Of a stretch of 64,000 nucleotides of DNA, positions 35,113-42,915 are shown piece by piece (position 1 is the first letter of the stretch; each line of letters opens with the position of its first letter). The translations under genes and the position numbers were made by a program. The notes under the pieces were generated by a model. The model did not search any database. It was not told the DNA's origin and was given only the letters and a program-made list of their open reading frames with translations. The stretch covers positions 16,716 to 80,715 of the forward strand of contig DALZEF010000013.1 of NCBI GenBank assembly GCA_031979385.1, given 5' to 3'. Source of the stretch: Timonella sp031979385. GTDB taxonomy: Bacteria; Actinomycetota; Actinomycetes; Actinomycetales; Cellulomonadaceae.

Positions 35113-35901
35113 GTGAGTTCGAAGCAAAGCGTTTTGTCGGCGTCCGGCATCGTGGCTGGTTACACCAGCCGCCCGTCCATCAATGGCGTGTCTGTAGAGT
35201 TGTCCAAGGGGGCACCGGCGCTCGGTATCACGGGTGCCTCGGGGGTCGGCAAGACCACACTCGCAAACGTCTTGTACGGCCAGTTGAAGCCCGCTGCGGG
35301 TCGGGTCACATTTGACGGCGCGGCGGTCTCGAAGTTGCGTTTGGGTGCCAAGAAGCGATTTCAGACGACTGTTCGCAAGGTCGGGCAGAATGGGTTCTTT
35401 GGACTGGACGGGGAGTCCACGGTCCGCCGTGTCGTAGAGGACGATCTGAAGGCGGCCCGCAAGGCTGGTCGGGCGTCGGGTGAATCGGTCGAGCAGATCC
35501 TCGACACGATGTTCCTTGAGCCAAGGTTCCTGGATCGTCGCCTGCGCACGCTCTCAGGCGGTGAGCGCCAGCGCCTGACGCTTGCCCTGGCATTGTCCAC
35601 TCGTCCGGAGATTCTGATTCTGGATGAACCGACCACCGCACTTGACCCCACTCTCAAGGACAAGGTCTCAGCGCGTTTGCGCGATCTGATTGTGGAGCGC
35701 GAGATCGGTCTGCTCGTGTTCTCGCACGACTTGGATCTGCTTGCTCGCCTGTGCGCCCAAGTGCACGTGCTCGCGGAGGGGACCTTTGTCGAGACTGGTA
35801 CGCCGCGTGATCTGCTCGTGAGTCCGCAGCACCCTGCAACCCGCGACATCGCTGAGGCTTACCCGGAGGCGGTACGCGCATTGCGCGCCGTCCAGGAGTG
35901 A
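35113..35901 (+). CDS. Orphan ABC transporter ATPase, oligopeptide/nickel (DppF/OppF) type
   Basis: A 262-residue ATPase with Walker A GASGVGKTTLANVL, signature LSGGERQRLTLALAL, Walker B ILILDEPTTALDP and the H-loop SHDLDLL. The C-terminus GTPRDLLVSPQHPATRDIAEAYP is the pattern seen in peptide/nickel import ATPases. GTG start at 35113. It normally works with a second ATPase, two permeases and a binding protein, none of which is next to it. It may serve a distant system, or be left over from one. A terminator follows at 35939. Confidence 0.85.
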   Translation: MSSKQSVLSASGIVAGYTSRPSINGVSVELSKGAPALGITGASGVGKTTLANVLYGQLKPAAGRVTFDGAAVSKLRLGAKKRFQTTVRKVGQNGFFGLDGESTVRRVVEDDLKAARKAGRASGESVEQILDTMFLEPRFLDRRLRTLSGGERQRLTLALALSTRPEILILDEPTTALDPTLKDKVSARLRDLIVEREIGLLVFSHDLDLLARLCAQVHVLAEGTFVETGTPRDLLVSPQHPATRDIAEAYPEAVRALRAVQE

Positions 35902-35938
35902 CGCCTGATCTGGTTGTAGTTCTCTGATTGTCGACGAG

Positions 35939-35965
35939 CCGTCGCCTTCCCCGTTAAGGTGACGG
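35939..35965 (+). terminator. Terminator of the orphan ABC ATPase gene
   Basis: CCGTCgCCTT and AAGGtGACGG form a ten-position stem with one mismatch and a seven-base loop, followed by TTTTGTT, 37 bases past the stop. Confidence 0.8.
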
Positions 35966-36051
35966 TTTTGTTGCGCTCGCTTCCTGGGTAGGAGTGGTTC
36001 GGTCTCTTCACCTTGTCTGCCCCCAGTTGCTTCGTCGAACTCCGCCTTTTA

Positions 36052-36104
36052 CCCACGAACTCCGCGCGCTCTGGGCTGAGTTCGTGGGGTCCTGGCTGAG
36101 TTCG
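36052..36104. repeat. Short inverted-repeat element, CGAACTC family (copy 2)
   Basis: CCCACGAACTC (36052-36062) and GAGTTCGTGGG (36078-36088) are perfect inverted copies. A further CTGAGTTCGG follows at 36096-36105, and CGAACTCCGCC occurs just before at 36036. It resembles the element at 24845-24893 in motif order and lies 84 bases upstream of a lipoprotein gene. Confidence 0.5.
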
Positions 36105-36187
36105 GTCCAAAGTAGAGGCACGCTGAGTAACTTTCGGGCAATGCGTGACATAGATCGAGGGAGAACGGACCTGATGGGAGCAAAGTT

Positions 36188-36655
36188 ATGTCTGCGTACT
36201 CAACACGAACGTTGCTGAGCATCAGTGGCGCGTGCGCGGTAACGGTGCTGCTCGCGGGGTGCTACTTTTCCACCGAGACGCCGCACGTACGAGATAGTTC
36301 TTCTCATGATCTACCGGCCATCCTGACGTTTCAGTGGAGTCCAGCCGAGGACAGCATGGCCGCGCAGGTCTACGGAACTATCGGACTCCAGGGTGATTGC
36401 TGGACCGTGACTAACGATGACACAGATGTCACGTGGATGCTTGCCGTTCCTGAGTCCACCGTGCTTGAGCGTGATGATCTGGGAGAACCCTCCCTGAACT
36501 TTGCACACGGCCCTCGGGTCGCGGTGGGACAGTTCTTGGATTCTGGCGGCGGTTACGTCAGCGAGGAATCGTTCTCAGAGTTTCCTGACGTGCTCGCGGC
36601 GTGCCGGGATGCTGGCATTGACCTGACAGAGATCGCGATAACGTACGGCAACTAA
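36188..36655 (+). CDS. Small lipoprotein of unknown function (first of a related pair)
   Basis: A 155-residue secreted lipoprotein. The signal ends with the lipobox LLAGC at about residues 21-25. The mature part has SPAEDSMAAQVYGTIGLQGDCWTV, VTWMLAVPESTVL and RVAVGQFLDSGGGYVSEESF, which align loosely with the next lipoprotein (GTL..GEGNC, VIWPARTTF, RVEIGGGSASI). GGGAG precedes the ATG. The two are tandem paralogues; neither has a family name I recognise. Confidence 0.75.
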   Translation: MSAYSTRTLLSISGACAVTVLLAGCYFSTETPHVRDSSSHDLPAILTFQWSPAEDSMAAQVYGTIGLQGDCWTVTNDDTDVTWMLAVPESTVLERDDLGEPSLNFAHGPRVAVGQFLDSGGGYVSEESFSEFPDVLAACRDAGIDLTEIAITYGN

Positions 36656-36675
36656 CTGCCTTGTGCACCAAAATC

Positions 36676-36744
36676 TCGATGGGGTGTTTTTGCTCCGGGT
36701 GCATAACTTTTCAGCACTCACTCGGACACTTTTCGCCCCATCGA
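36676..36744. repeat. Nested-hairpin repeat, copy B
   Basis: The outer stem TCGATGGGG/CCCCATCGA (36676-36684, 36736-36744) encloses a GTGT...ACAC pair and an imperfect inner stem (TCCGGGTGC against GCACTCACTCGGA). It lies between two lipoprotein genes, 20 bases after the first stop and 12 bases before the second start. About four-fifths of positions match copy C. The closing arm borders the next gene's ribosome site, so it may affect both genes. Confidence 0.7.
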
Positions 36745-36755
36745 AGGAGACGAAC

Positions 36756-37157
36756 ATGAATCTCAGGATGGCCACTGCATTTGGAGCGGTCCTTACGCTC
36801 ACCTCATGTTCTCTGCTGCCCGGTCAAGATCCGCACGTCGTTGAAGCCTCCGACGGCACGCTGCTCCTTGTGTCCTCACTCAGTGGGGAAGGAATGGAGG
36901 CGCTCATCTCGGGAACATTGGAGAAGGGCGAGGGGAACTGCCTGTATATCAGCGGAACTGGCTACAGCGATCTAGTGATATGGCCTGCTAGAACCACTTT
37001 CAGCAGGGACGAAACCGCCGTGTCGATGCCCGGCCACGATCCACTTCCCATTGGTTCGCGAGTAGAAATCGGAGGCGGATCTGCCTCCATTGACAGCACC
37101 AGTTATCCCCCGATTCCACCCGAGTGCGACCTGGAGTCCGTGATTGCAGTGAACTAG
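36756..37157 (+). CDS. Small lipoprotein of unknown function (second of a related pair)
   Basis: A 133-residue secreted lipoprotein with lipobox LTSC near residues 15-18. The mature domain has one or two Cys (GNCLYISG, PPECDLES) and a Gly-rich VEIGGGSASI segment. ATG 36756 has AAGGAG eight bases upstream; the open frame from 36663 runs through repeat copy B and is not the start. It resembles the preceding lipoprotein, which suggests tandem duplication. Confidence 0.78.
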   Translation: MNLRMATAFGAVLTLTSCSLLPGQDPHVVEASDGTLLLVSSLSGEGMEALISGTLEKGEGNCLYISGTGYSDLVIWPARTTFSRDETAVSMPGHDPLPIGSRVEIGGGSASIDSTSYPPIPPECDLESVIAVN

Positions 37158-37167
37158 ACCAAACGCC

Positions 37168-37204
37168 CGAGAGGGGCATGACCAATAAGGTCATGCCCCT
37201 CTCG
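37168..37204. terminator. Bidirectional terminator
   Basis: A perfect 16-bp stem (CGAGAGGGGCATGACC with its complement) and an AATAA loop separate the plus-strand lipoprotein from the minus-strand GH32-like gene. Confidence 0.9.
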
Positions 37205-37226
37205 TCATCGACCCAGCAAACAACAC

Positions 37227-38177
37227 TTACGCTGTGAACGTGTGCGGTTTCCCAGATTCAAGGATCTGCGACAACGGAATCGGATCGCTCAATTCGCCCC
37301 GGAACTGACCGTCAATCCAACTCTTGAACGCTAGGAACTGCCACTGTCCGTCAAAGTCCTGCACGATCCGACCCGCGTAACCGGTGGAATCGGTCAACTG
37401 CACCGCGTTCTCGATGTCGAAAGGGCCGGTCCTGGACTCACCGAACGCGAGCCAGGTTCCGCCACCAGAAGCGGATTCACGTTTGCGCGGAGCCATCTCA
37501 GAGGCAAGGCAGCAAAAGACATCCACCCACCGACCGTCCACAAGTTCAACCTGATTGACCTCAAGTTGGCCGAAACCAGCGCCTGGGGCCGTGATCGGCG
37601 GTTGAATAGTCCACTCTTCGAGGTCAGGGCTGGTAACCATGCCGATGACACCTCGCTCGTGGGTTTCGCCCTGCTTCGCCCGTGCGGTCACAAGCATGTG
37701 CCACAACCCTGTGTCCTCGTTGAAGAACACCCATGGGTCACGCCACGCCTCGTCGAACCATTCTCCTTCACCGGCCTTCTCGTACCAGCGTGGATCGGCC
37801 TCCAAGACGAACTCCTCGTCCTTGTCCCAGTGCAGCAGATCCTGGGACGTGGCCCGCAAAACTCGTTGTGTATTCGGTGCAGGACGATCCGAACAGCCGG
37901 TGTAGTACATGTGATAACTGCCATCGGGAGCAGCGATCGTCGAACCCGTCCAGGTTGCAACATCATCCGGAGCAGGCGCATCCGATCTCACGACGGCGTC
38001 TGGAAGCCGGGTCCAGTTCCGCAGGTCAGTCGACGTCGCACGTCCGATCTGTGCTCGACGGTGCCTGCGTTCCTCCTGGTGCAGCGCTTTTGACGCATAG
38101 AGGAAGAACAACTCGTAGGTTTTCTCAGTTTTGAAGATCCAAAAATCCCACGACCAAGAATCGGGAAGCTGGAGCAT
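37227..38177 (-). CDS. GH32-like beta-fructosidase, five-bladed propeller, cytoplasmic
   Basis: A 316-residue enzyme without signal peptide. The clan GH-J/F catalytic positions are visible: nucleophile Asp in WSWDFWIF (residue 11), transition-state RDP in AWRDPWVFF (near 145) and the acid Glu in QLEVNQVEL (near 205). The short length fits a single propeller domain lacking the GH32 beta-sandwich. It closes a LacI-regulated sugar ABC operon, three bases after the permease stop, so it likely hydrolyses an imported fructan-like or related oligosaccharide. GH43 or GH68 relatives are alternatives. Confidence 0.8.
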   Translation of the reverse strand: MLQLPDSWSWDFWIFKTEKTYELFFLYASKALHQEERRHRRAQIGRATSTDLRNWTRLPDAVVRSDAPAPDDVATWTGSTIAAPDGSYHMYYTGCSDRPAPNTQRVLRATSQDLLHWDKDEEFVLEADPRWYEKAGEGEWFDEAWRDPWVFFNEDTGLWHMLVTARAKQGETHERGVIGMVTSPDLEEWTIQPPITAPGAGFGQLEVNQVELVDGRWVDVFCCLASEMAPRKRESASGGGTWLAFGESRTGPFDIENAVQLTDSTGYAGRIVQDFDGQWQFLAFKSWIDGQFRGELSDPIPLSQILESGKPHTFTA

Positions 38178-38179
38178 AA

Positions 38180-39106
38180 CTATCCTTTCACGCCGCTCGC
38201 GGCAATTGAGTTAACGAAGGCTCGCTGGAACGTCACGAACAATGCGATAACCGGAACGGTGATGATCGACGCATAGGCCATGATCTGACCCCATGACGTG
38301 CTGAGTTGGAAGAAGTACTGGACACCGACCATCACTGGTCGCAGTTCCTCCGACTGGACCGCCATCAGCGGCCACAGGTACTGGTTCCACGCGGGTAGCA
38401 GCGTCAGGATCGCCACCGTGGCAATAGCGGGCCCAGAAAGCGGAAGGATGATGGATCGATAGATCTTGAACCATCCGGCGCCATCGATCGAGGCCGCCTC
38501 ATCGAGTTCCTTGGGGATGGAATCGAAATACTGGTGGAACAGGTAGATCGAGAATGCATTCGCAAGGAATGGCAGTATCTGCACCTGATAGGTGTCCATG
38601 AGTCCCTGGGTGATCGCGAAGCCGTCCGAATACAACCCCAGGTGAGGTAGTTTGTTGATCCACCACAGCAGGGGAAGCGCGAGGGTTTCGAACGGAACGA
38701 TGAGAGTCGCGATGATGAGTGAGAGCACGATCTTCCCGCCTTTAACCTTCATGCGGGAAATCGCGAAGGCGGCCATCGAGTTGACGATCAGGCCAATGAT
38801 GACGGTCGCAGCCGACACGATGATCGAGTTCTTCAGGAATGTTCCTGCTGGCACCCGTTCAAACACCGCATAGAAGTTGTCCAGAGAAATATCCCCCACT
38901 GGCAAGAATGCGCGGATAGATTCGAGGTCCTGGAAAATCTGCTGGTCCGGTTTGAAGGCAGACACGACCATAAACAGGAGTGGGAAGGCGAAGATGATCG
39001 CAAAGATGATCCTGATCGCGTACGACCAGACAAGTCGCCCCGTGATCTTGCCGCGGTTGTCCACGACTCGGGACTCCGCGATGTCGTTGTGAAGAGTTGC
39101 GGCCAT
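38180..39106 (-). CDS. Sugar ABC transporter permease, MalG type
   Basis: A 308-residue inner-membrane protein with six helices. The EAA loop ELDEAASIDGAGWFKIYRSIILPLSGPAI faces the ATPase. The C-terminus GQIMAYASIITVPVIALFVTFQRAFV is typical of MalG/UgpE-like permeases. Second permease of a carbohydrate importer; it starts one base after the upstream permease. The ATPase is not encoded nearby and is probably a shared MsiK-like subunit, as is common in actinomycetes. Confidence 0.92.
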   Translation of the reverse strand: MAATLHNDIAESRVVDNRGKITGRLVWSYAIRIIFAIIFAFPLLFMVVSAFKPDQQIFQDLESIRAFLPVGDISLDNFYAVFERVPAGTFLKNSIIVSAATVIIGLIVNSMAAFAISRMKVKGGKIVLSLIIATLIVPFETLALPLLWWINKLPHLGLYSDGFAITQGLMDTYQVQILPFLANAFSIYLFHQYFDSIPKELDEAASIDGAGWFKIYRSIILPLSGPAIATVAILTLLPAWNQYLWPLMAVQSEELRPVMVGVQYFFQLSTSWGQIMAYASIITVPVIALFVTFQRAFVNSIAASGVKG

Positions 39107-39107
39107 C

Positions 39108-40061
39108 TCACTTCTCCCTCGTGGCGAAACGTTGAATCGAAGAAATGATGAGCACGATCAGGAAGAACACGGCCGAGATCGCCGACGCGTACCCTGTTTC
39201 CTGCTGGGTGAATCCGGTGCGCACAGCCTGGAACACGACCGTGCTCGTGGCGTTGAGCGGACCGCCCTTGGTCATCACGTCAATCTGCGTGAACAGGCTG
39301 AGCGCCTGAATCGTGATGGTGACGAGGATCAGATTGCGGGTCGCGGTCAATCCGGGCCAGGTCACGTAGCGGAACAGTTGTCCGCGCGATGCTCCGTCAA
39401 GACGGGCGGCTTCATAGAGTTCCTCGCTAATCGTCTGCAACCCCGACAACCAGATGATCATGTGGAATCCGACAGCCTGCCAAATGGACAGGACGATGAT
39501 TGATGGCATGGCGGTCGTCGGATCGTTGATCCAATCAGGGCCCTGGATGATGCCGAAGGTGATCTTGTCGATGATGACGTTGAAGAGGCCGTCACGGCGG
39601 TAGAGGAACATCCACAGCAGCGAGACGACAACCATCGATGTCACAACCGGGAAGAAGTAGATCGTGCGGAAGAATGTGGTTCCGCGGATCTTGGTGTTCA
39701 CCAGTAGGGCAAGGATCAGAGCCAAACCCGATTGCACTGGCACCACTATCACAGCAAAGAACGCCACGTTGGTGAGCGAACGCAGGAAGACAGGGTCTGC
39801 GAAAAGTCGGGTGAAGTTGGTGAAACCGACCAGTTCTGGTGGGTTGGGAGAAATCAGACGAGCATTGGTGAAGCCGAGCACGAACGCGAGGATCGCGGGG
39901 ATGACGACGAACAGAACCAGTAGCAGGATCGCAGGTGTGAGCAACGCGTAACCCATCAGATTCTTCTGACGGTCGCGTCTACTGCGTGACTTCTGGCTGC
40001 CCGATGCCCTGTCCGGGACGTGAGACTTCACAGCGCTCGCCATGCTTTTGTTCGAAGACAT
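39108..40061 (-). CDS. Sugar ABC transporter permease, MalF type
   Basis: A 317-residue permease. A 30-residue basic cytosolic N-terminus precedes six helices. The coupling loop ELYEAARLDGASRGQLFRYVTWPGL and the following LSLFTQIDVMTKGGP are classical for MalF/UgpA-type subunits. It forms a heterodimer with the downstream permease. Operon order is regulator, binding protein, MalF type, MalG type, hydrolase. Confidence 0.92.
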   Translation of the reverse strand: MSSNKSMASAVKSHVPDRASGSQKSRSRRDRQKNLMGYALLTPAILLLVLFVVIPAILAFVLGFTNARLISPNPPELVGFTNFTRLFADPVFLRSLTNVAFFAVIVVPVQSGLALILALLVNTKIRGTTFFRTIYFFPVVTSMVVVSLLWMFLYRRDGLFNVIIDKITFGIIQGPDWINDPTTAMPSIIVLSIWQAVGFHMIIWLSGLQTISEELYEAARLDGASRGQLFRYVTWPGLTATRNLILVTITIQALSLFTQIDVMTKGGPLNATSTVVFQAVRTGFTQQETGYASAISAVFFLIVLIISSIQRFATREK

Positions 40062-40113
40062 GACGAAACTCTCTGGTAGGTGGGGCGGCGCACGTGCGCC
40101 GCCCCACGGTTAC

Positions 40114-41406
40114 TTACTTGTTGGTGTAGCCACCGTTGGAGGAGATGTTCTGATCGATGTCCTTGGCAAGTGAATCCAAGGTCGCCTGTGCATCAGCACC
40201 ATTCAGGATGTCCTGGGTTGCGACTGTGAACTTCGATGCGATGTAGGGGTAGGCAGGAGTCTCTGGGCGCAGTACCGCGTAGTCGGCCGCGAACTGGCGG
40301 AAGATCTCATTCTTGCCGCCCGGAGCGAAGTCTGGCAGTTCGGCTGCAGCGGCATCCGTTGCAGGGATCGTTCCCGTGGCCTTCGAGATAGATGCCACGT
40401 ACTTGTCTTGGAGCGAGAACTTCAGGTACTCCAGTGCTCCCTCTTTGTTTGCGCAGTTCTCGGAGATTGCCCACTGCCACGAGCCGCCGCCGATCTTCGG
40501 ACCATTGCCAAAGTCGACAGCAGGCATGATCACAAGGTCATCTCCCAGCACGTCCTTAGACTGGTCAGCAGCCCACGAACCCGAGTAGAGGATCGCGGAC
40601 TTGCCGTTTTGGAAGTCGATTGCCGCATCCGTGCCCGACTTCGCCGCGGTGTACCCATTTTCCACCAGCGAACGCATCCACGTTGCCCACTCAACGGCTT
40701 GAGGTGAGTTGATCGCGCCCTCAGCAGACTGGAAGTCGCTGCGGTTGATCAGGTCACCACCGAATGACTGGAGCATTGGGGAGTATGCGTAGGGATACCA
40801 TTCACCGACGTCACCGGTGACGATGTCGAGCGGATAGTCCCAATCCCCTGCGTCCTTGAGCTTGGCCAGAGCGTCGTCGAACTCTTCCCTGGTCCATGGC
40901 TGCTCGATGGTTGCGATGCGGATGCCGTTGTCCTCCAGTACGGACTTCTTGGCGTACAGCGCCAATGCGACATCGTAGTGACCGATCGAGTAGATCTTGT
41001 CGTCCCAGCGTCCGACCACGGTTGGCAGGAAGTCCTTGACCTCTTCCTCAATGTCCAGCGGCGTGATGTAGTTTGCCCACGCCCAGTTAGGAGCGTTCGG
41101 ACCATCCACGTCTATGATGCAGGCCAGTTTGCCGGATGAGGCGGCAGCAACGACCGAGTCGTTGTAGGAAGCCTGTGGGAATGCCTCAACCGTCACCGTG
41201 ACGTCTGACTGGCTGGAGTTGAAGTCCTCAACAACCTGCTTCACGGCAGCGAGTTCGGCCTCGTTACCGCCGTTGTGAGTCCACAGAGTGAGGTTGGATC
41301 CATCTGAATCCCTCTGGCCGGCGGTCTGGCTACATGCAGCCATGGAACCCACTAGGGTTGATGCGAGCAGCACGCTAACTGCGATACGCTTCTTTGCGTT
41401 GACCAT
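40114..41406 (-). CDS. Sugar-binding lipoprotein of ABC importer
   Basis: A 430-residue extracellular solute-binding protein (family 1). The lipobox is AACS near residues 23-26. The mature part begins LTLWTHNGGNEAELAAVKQVVEDFN and contains DVDGPNAPNWAWANYITPLD and GGGSWQWAISENCAN, typical of sugar-binding proteins with aromatic stacking residues. It precedes the two permeases and follows the LacI gene by 70 bases. The likely ligand is an oligosaccharide cleaved by the GH32-like enzyme. Confidence 0.92.
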   Translation of the reverse strand: MVNAKKRIAVSVLLASTLVGSMAACSQTAGQRDSDGSNLTLWTHNGGNEAELAAVKQVVEDFNSSQSDVTVTVEAFPQASYNDSVVAAASSGKLACIIDVDGPNAPNWAWANYITPLDIEEEVKDFLPTVVGRWDDKIYSIGHYDVALALYAKKSVLEDNGIRIATIEQPWTREEFDDALAKLKDAGDWDYPLDIVTGDVGEWYPYAYSPMLQSFGGDLINRSDFQSAEGAINSPQAVEWATWMRSLVENGYTAAKSGTDAAIDFQNGKSAILYSGSWAADQSKDVLGDDLVIMPAVDFGNGPKIGGGSWQWAISENCANKEGALEYLKFSLQDKYVASISKATGTIPATDAAAAELPDFAPGGKNEIFRQFAADYAVLRPETPAYPYIASKFTVATQDILNGADAQATLDSLAKDIDQNISSNGGYTNK

Positions 41407-41476
41407 TTTCGTTCCTTTTGATGGTGGTGAACAATACGTGAGCGAAATGCTGCAACAGATCGCTCGTCCGGTTGCG

Positions 41477-42499
41477 TCACTTGACTAGTGGCGCAACCGA
41501 ATCTCGAACAACCATGGGACACCCGATGAGGTATTCACTTGGTTCTTCTTTGTCTTCCTCGGAGTTCTCTATGAGAGCCAGCAACCGCTCCACCGCCCAC
41601 ACGCCCATCTGGAAGTGTGGAAGTTCCATTGACGTGAGAGCCGGATAGAGCGAGTCCGCGATGACCTCAAAATTGTCGACCGAGATCACTGACAGGTCCT
41701 CGGGGATGGCGAGTCCCGCGAGATGCGCCGCTTGATATGCCCCCATCGCAATTCTGTCGTTGAAGCAGAACAGTGCGGTGGGTCGGTCTTCCCGTTCCAG
41801 AAGCGGCCGAACCGCGGCTCTCCCGGCTTCCGCAGAGGATGATGCCAGAATCAGGTCATTGTCCGAACGTGCGATGCCGTGTTCCTGCAGGGCGCGTTCA
41901 AACCCCATGAGCCGCCCCCTGCTCGCGGGAATCTTGTCTGCGTTCTGCACGAAGGTGATCTTGGTGTGACCGTGTTCGATGAGATGGCTAACCGCATCGT
42001 AGGCCAGTTGTTCCTCGTTCGGGATCACGAATGGGACCGCCCGGTTGGTAGGCTTCCCATCGAGCACCACAGTGGGTGTGGAGTCCAACAGTTCAGGTAA
42101 TTCGACCCGCTGGTTGTACATGCGGGCGTAGATGATTCCGTCCACCTGGTGTTGGTGCAGTGCGGTGATCTGACGCTTCTCAGTTTCGGCATTGCGTTCA
42201 GAGTTCACCGTCATCACAATGACACCAGCCTTTTCTGCCGCATGCTGAACACCAAGCAGGACGTTGGTGGCAAACGGAGTCGTGGCGATTTCATCGGATA
42301 CGAGGCCAATGACGTTGGTGCGACGGCTTCGCAGACCGGCGGCAAGCCTGTTTGGCGTGTAGCCCAGTGCCCGTGCAGTCTCATGAACCTTCTTACGGGT
42401 GCCTGGAGATACCTTGCCGCTTCCGGAGAGCGCATGCGACACGGTTGTCGGCGAGACTCCCGCAGCATGGGCCACGTCCTTGATACCCACTTTTCGCAT
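41477..42499 (-). CDS. LacI family transcriptional repressor of the sugar operon
   Basis: A 340-residue regulator. The N-terminal HTH reads GIKDVAHAAGVSPTTVSHALSGSGKVSP, with hinge LGYTPNRLAAGLRSR, and a periplasmic-binding-like effector domain follows. ATG 42499 is preferred because GAGGGG lies eight bases upstream; the GTG at 42505 is too close to it. It is the first gene of the operon and should control itself and the transporter through the two operators directly upstream. Confidence 0.9.
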   Translation of the reverse strand: MRKVGIKDVAHAAGVSPTTVSHALSGSGKVSPGTRKKVHETARALGYTPNRLAAGLRSRRTNVIGLVSDEIATTPFATNVLLGVQHAAEKAGVIVMTVNSERNAETEKRQITALHQHQVDGIIYARMYNQRVELPELLDSTPTVVLDGKPTNRAVPFVIPNEEQLAYDAVSHLIEHGHTKITFVQNADKIPASRGRLMGFERALQEHGIARSDNDLILASSSAEAGRAAVRPLLEREDRPTALFCFNDRIAMGAYQAAHLAGLAIPEDLSVISVDNFEVIADSLYPALTSMELPHFQMGVWAVERLLALIENSEEDKEEPSEYLIGCPMVVRDSVAPLVK

Positions 42500-42536
42500 G
42501 CGCACACCCCCTCATCGCGGTTCACGGTCTCACAGC

Positions 42537-42592
42537 GGCCAAATCGTTTTGGCCGTTGAATTGACTTTAGCCAAAACGATTTGGCCAGACAA
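42537..42592 (-). promoter_or_regulatory. LacI-type promoter with two operators
   Basis: Minus-strand -35 TTGTCT (42587-42592) and -10 TAAAGT (42564-42569) are exactly 17 bp apart. The spacer is filled by operator GGCCAAATCGTTTTGGC (42570-42586). A second, inverted copy GGCCAAATCGTTTTGGCC on the plus strand (42537-42554) lies just past the predicted start of transcription. AAGCGCTT (42591-42598) is an additional small palindrome. Strong evidence for autoregulated repression. Confidence 0.9.
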
Positions 42593-42731
42593 GCGCTTAC
42601 CCGATTTTGTTAGGTAACGATTTGGATACGCACACGCGTCAGTCGGCTGAACAGCGCGGTTGGAACCACAAAAACCATCACTCCGAAAGGCGAGCCACAT
42701 CGGAAAACTGCCGGATCGTCGCCAAACAGAA

Positions 42732-42764
42732 GGCCGGTGGCCTGCCACAGGCAGACCACCGGCC
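42732..42764. terminator. Terminator-like hairpin
   Basis: GGCCGGTGG/CCACCGGCC with inner CTGCC/GGCAG and a short loop. It lies in the 416-base gap between the lacI promoter and the pgi stop, past repeat copy C. It could end read-through from pgi; no T-run is seen on the minus strand. Confidence 0.5.
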
Positions 42765-42817
42765 AACACAACTAACTATCTTGAGCACCACACCTCGAGG
42801 CACCAACGCCCGAAACT

Positions 42818-42884
42818 CGATGGGACACTTTTACTCCGGGTGCATGACTTTTCACTACGCACCCGGACACTTTCCACCCCATCG
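42818..42884. repeat. Nested-hairpin repeat, copy C
   Basis: The outer stem CGATGGG/CCCATCG (42818-42824, 42878-42884) and a perfect inner stem CCGGGTGC/GCACCCGG (42836-42843, 42859-42866) are separated by T-rich internal loops. This is the most regular member of the family. It lies 31 bases past the pgi stop, consistent with a 3'-end function. Confidence 0.75.
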
Positions 42885-42915
42885 GTTCCACAACAAACTT
42901 GACGTCAACCAGTGA

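Noticed and set aside
36663..36755. Upstream start for the second lipoprotein
   Set aside because: The added residues translate repeat copy B and would displace the lipoprotein signal; AAGGAG supports ATG 36756.
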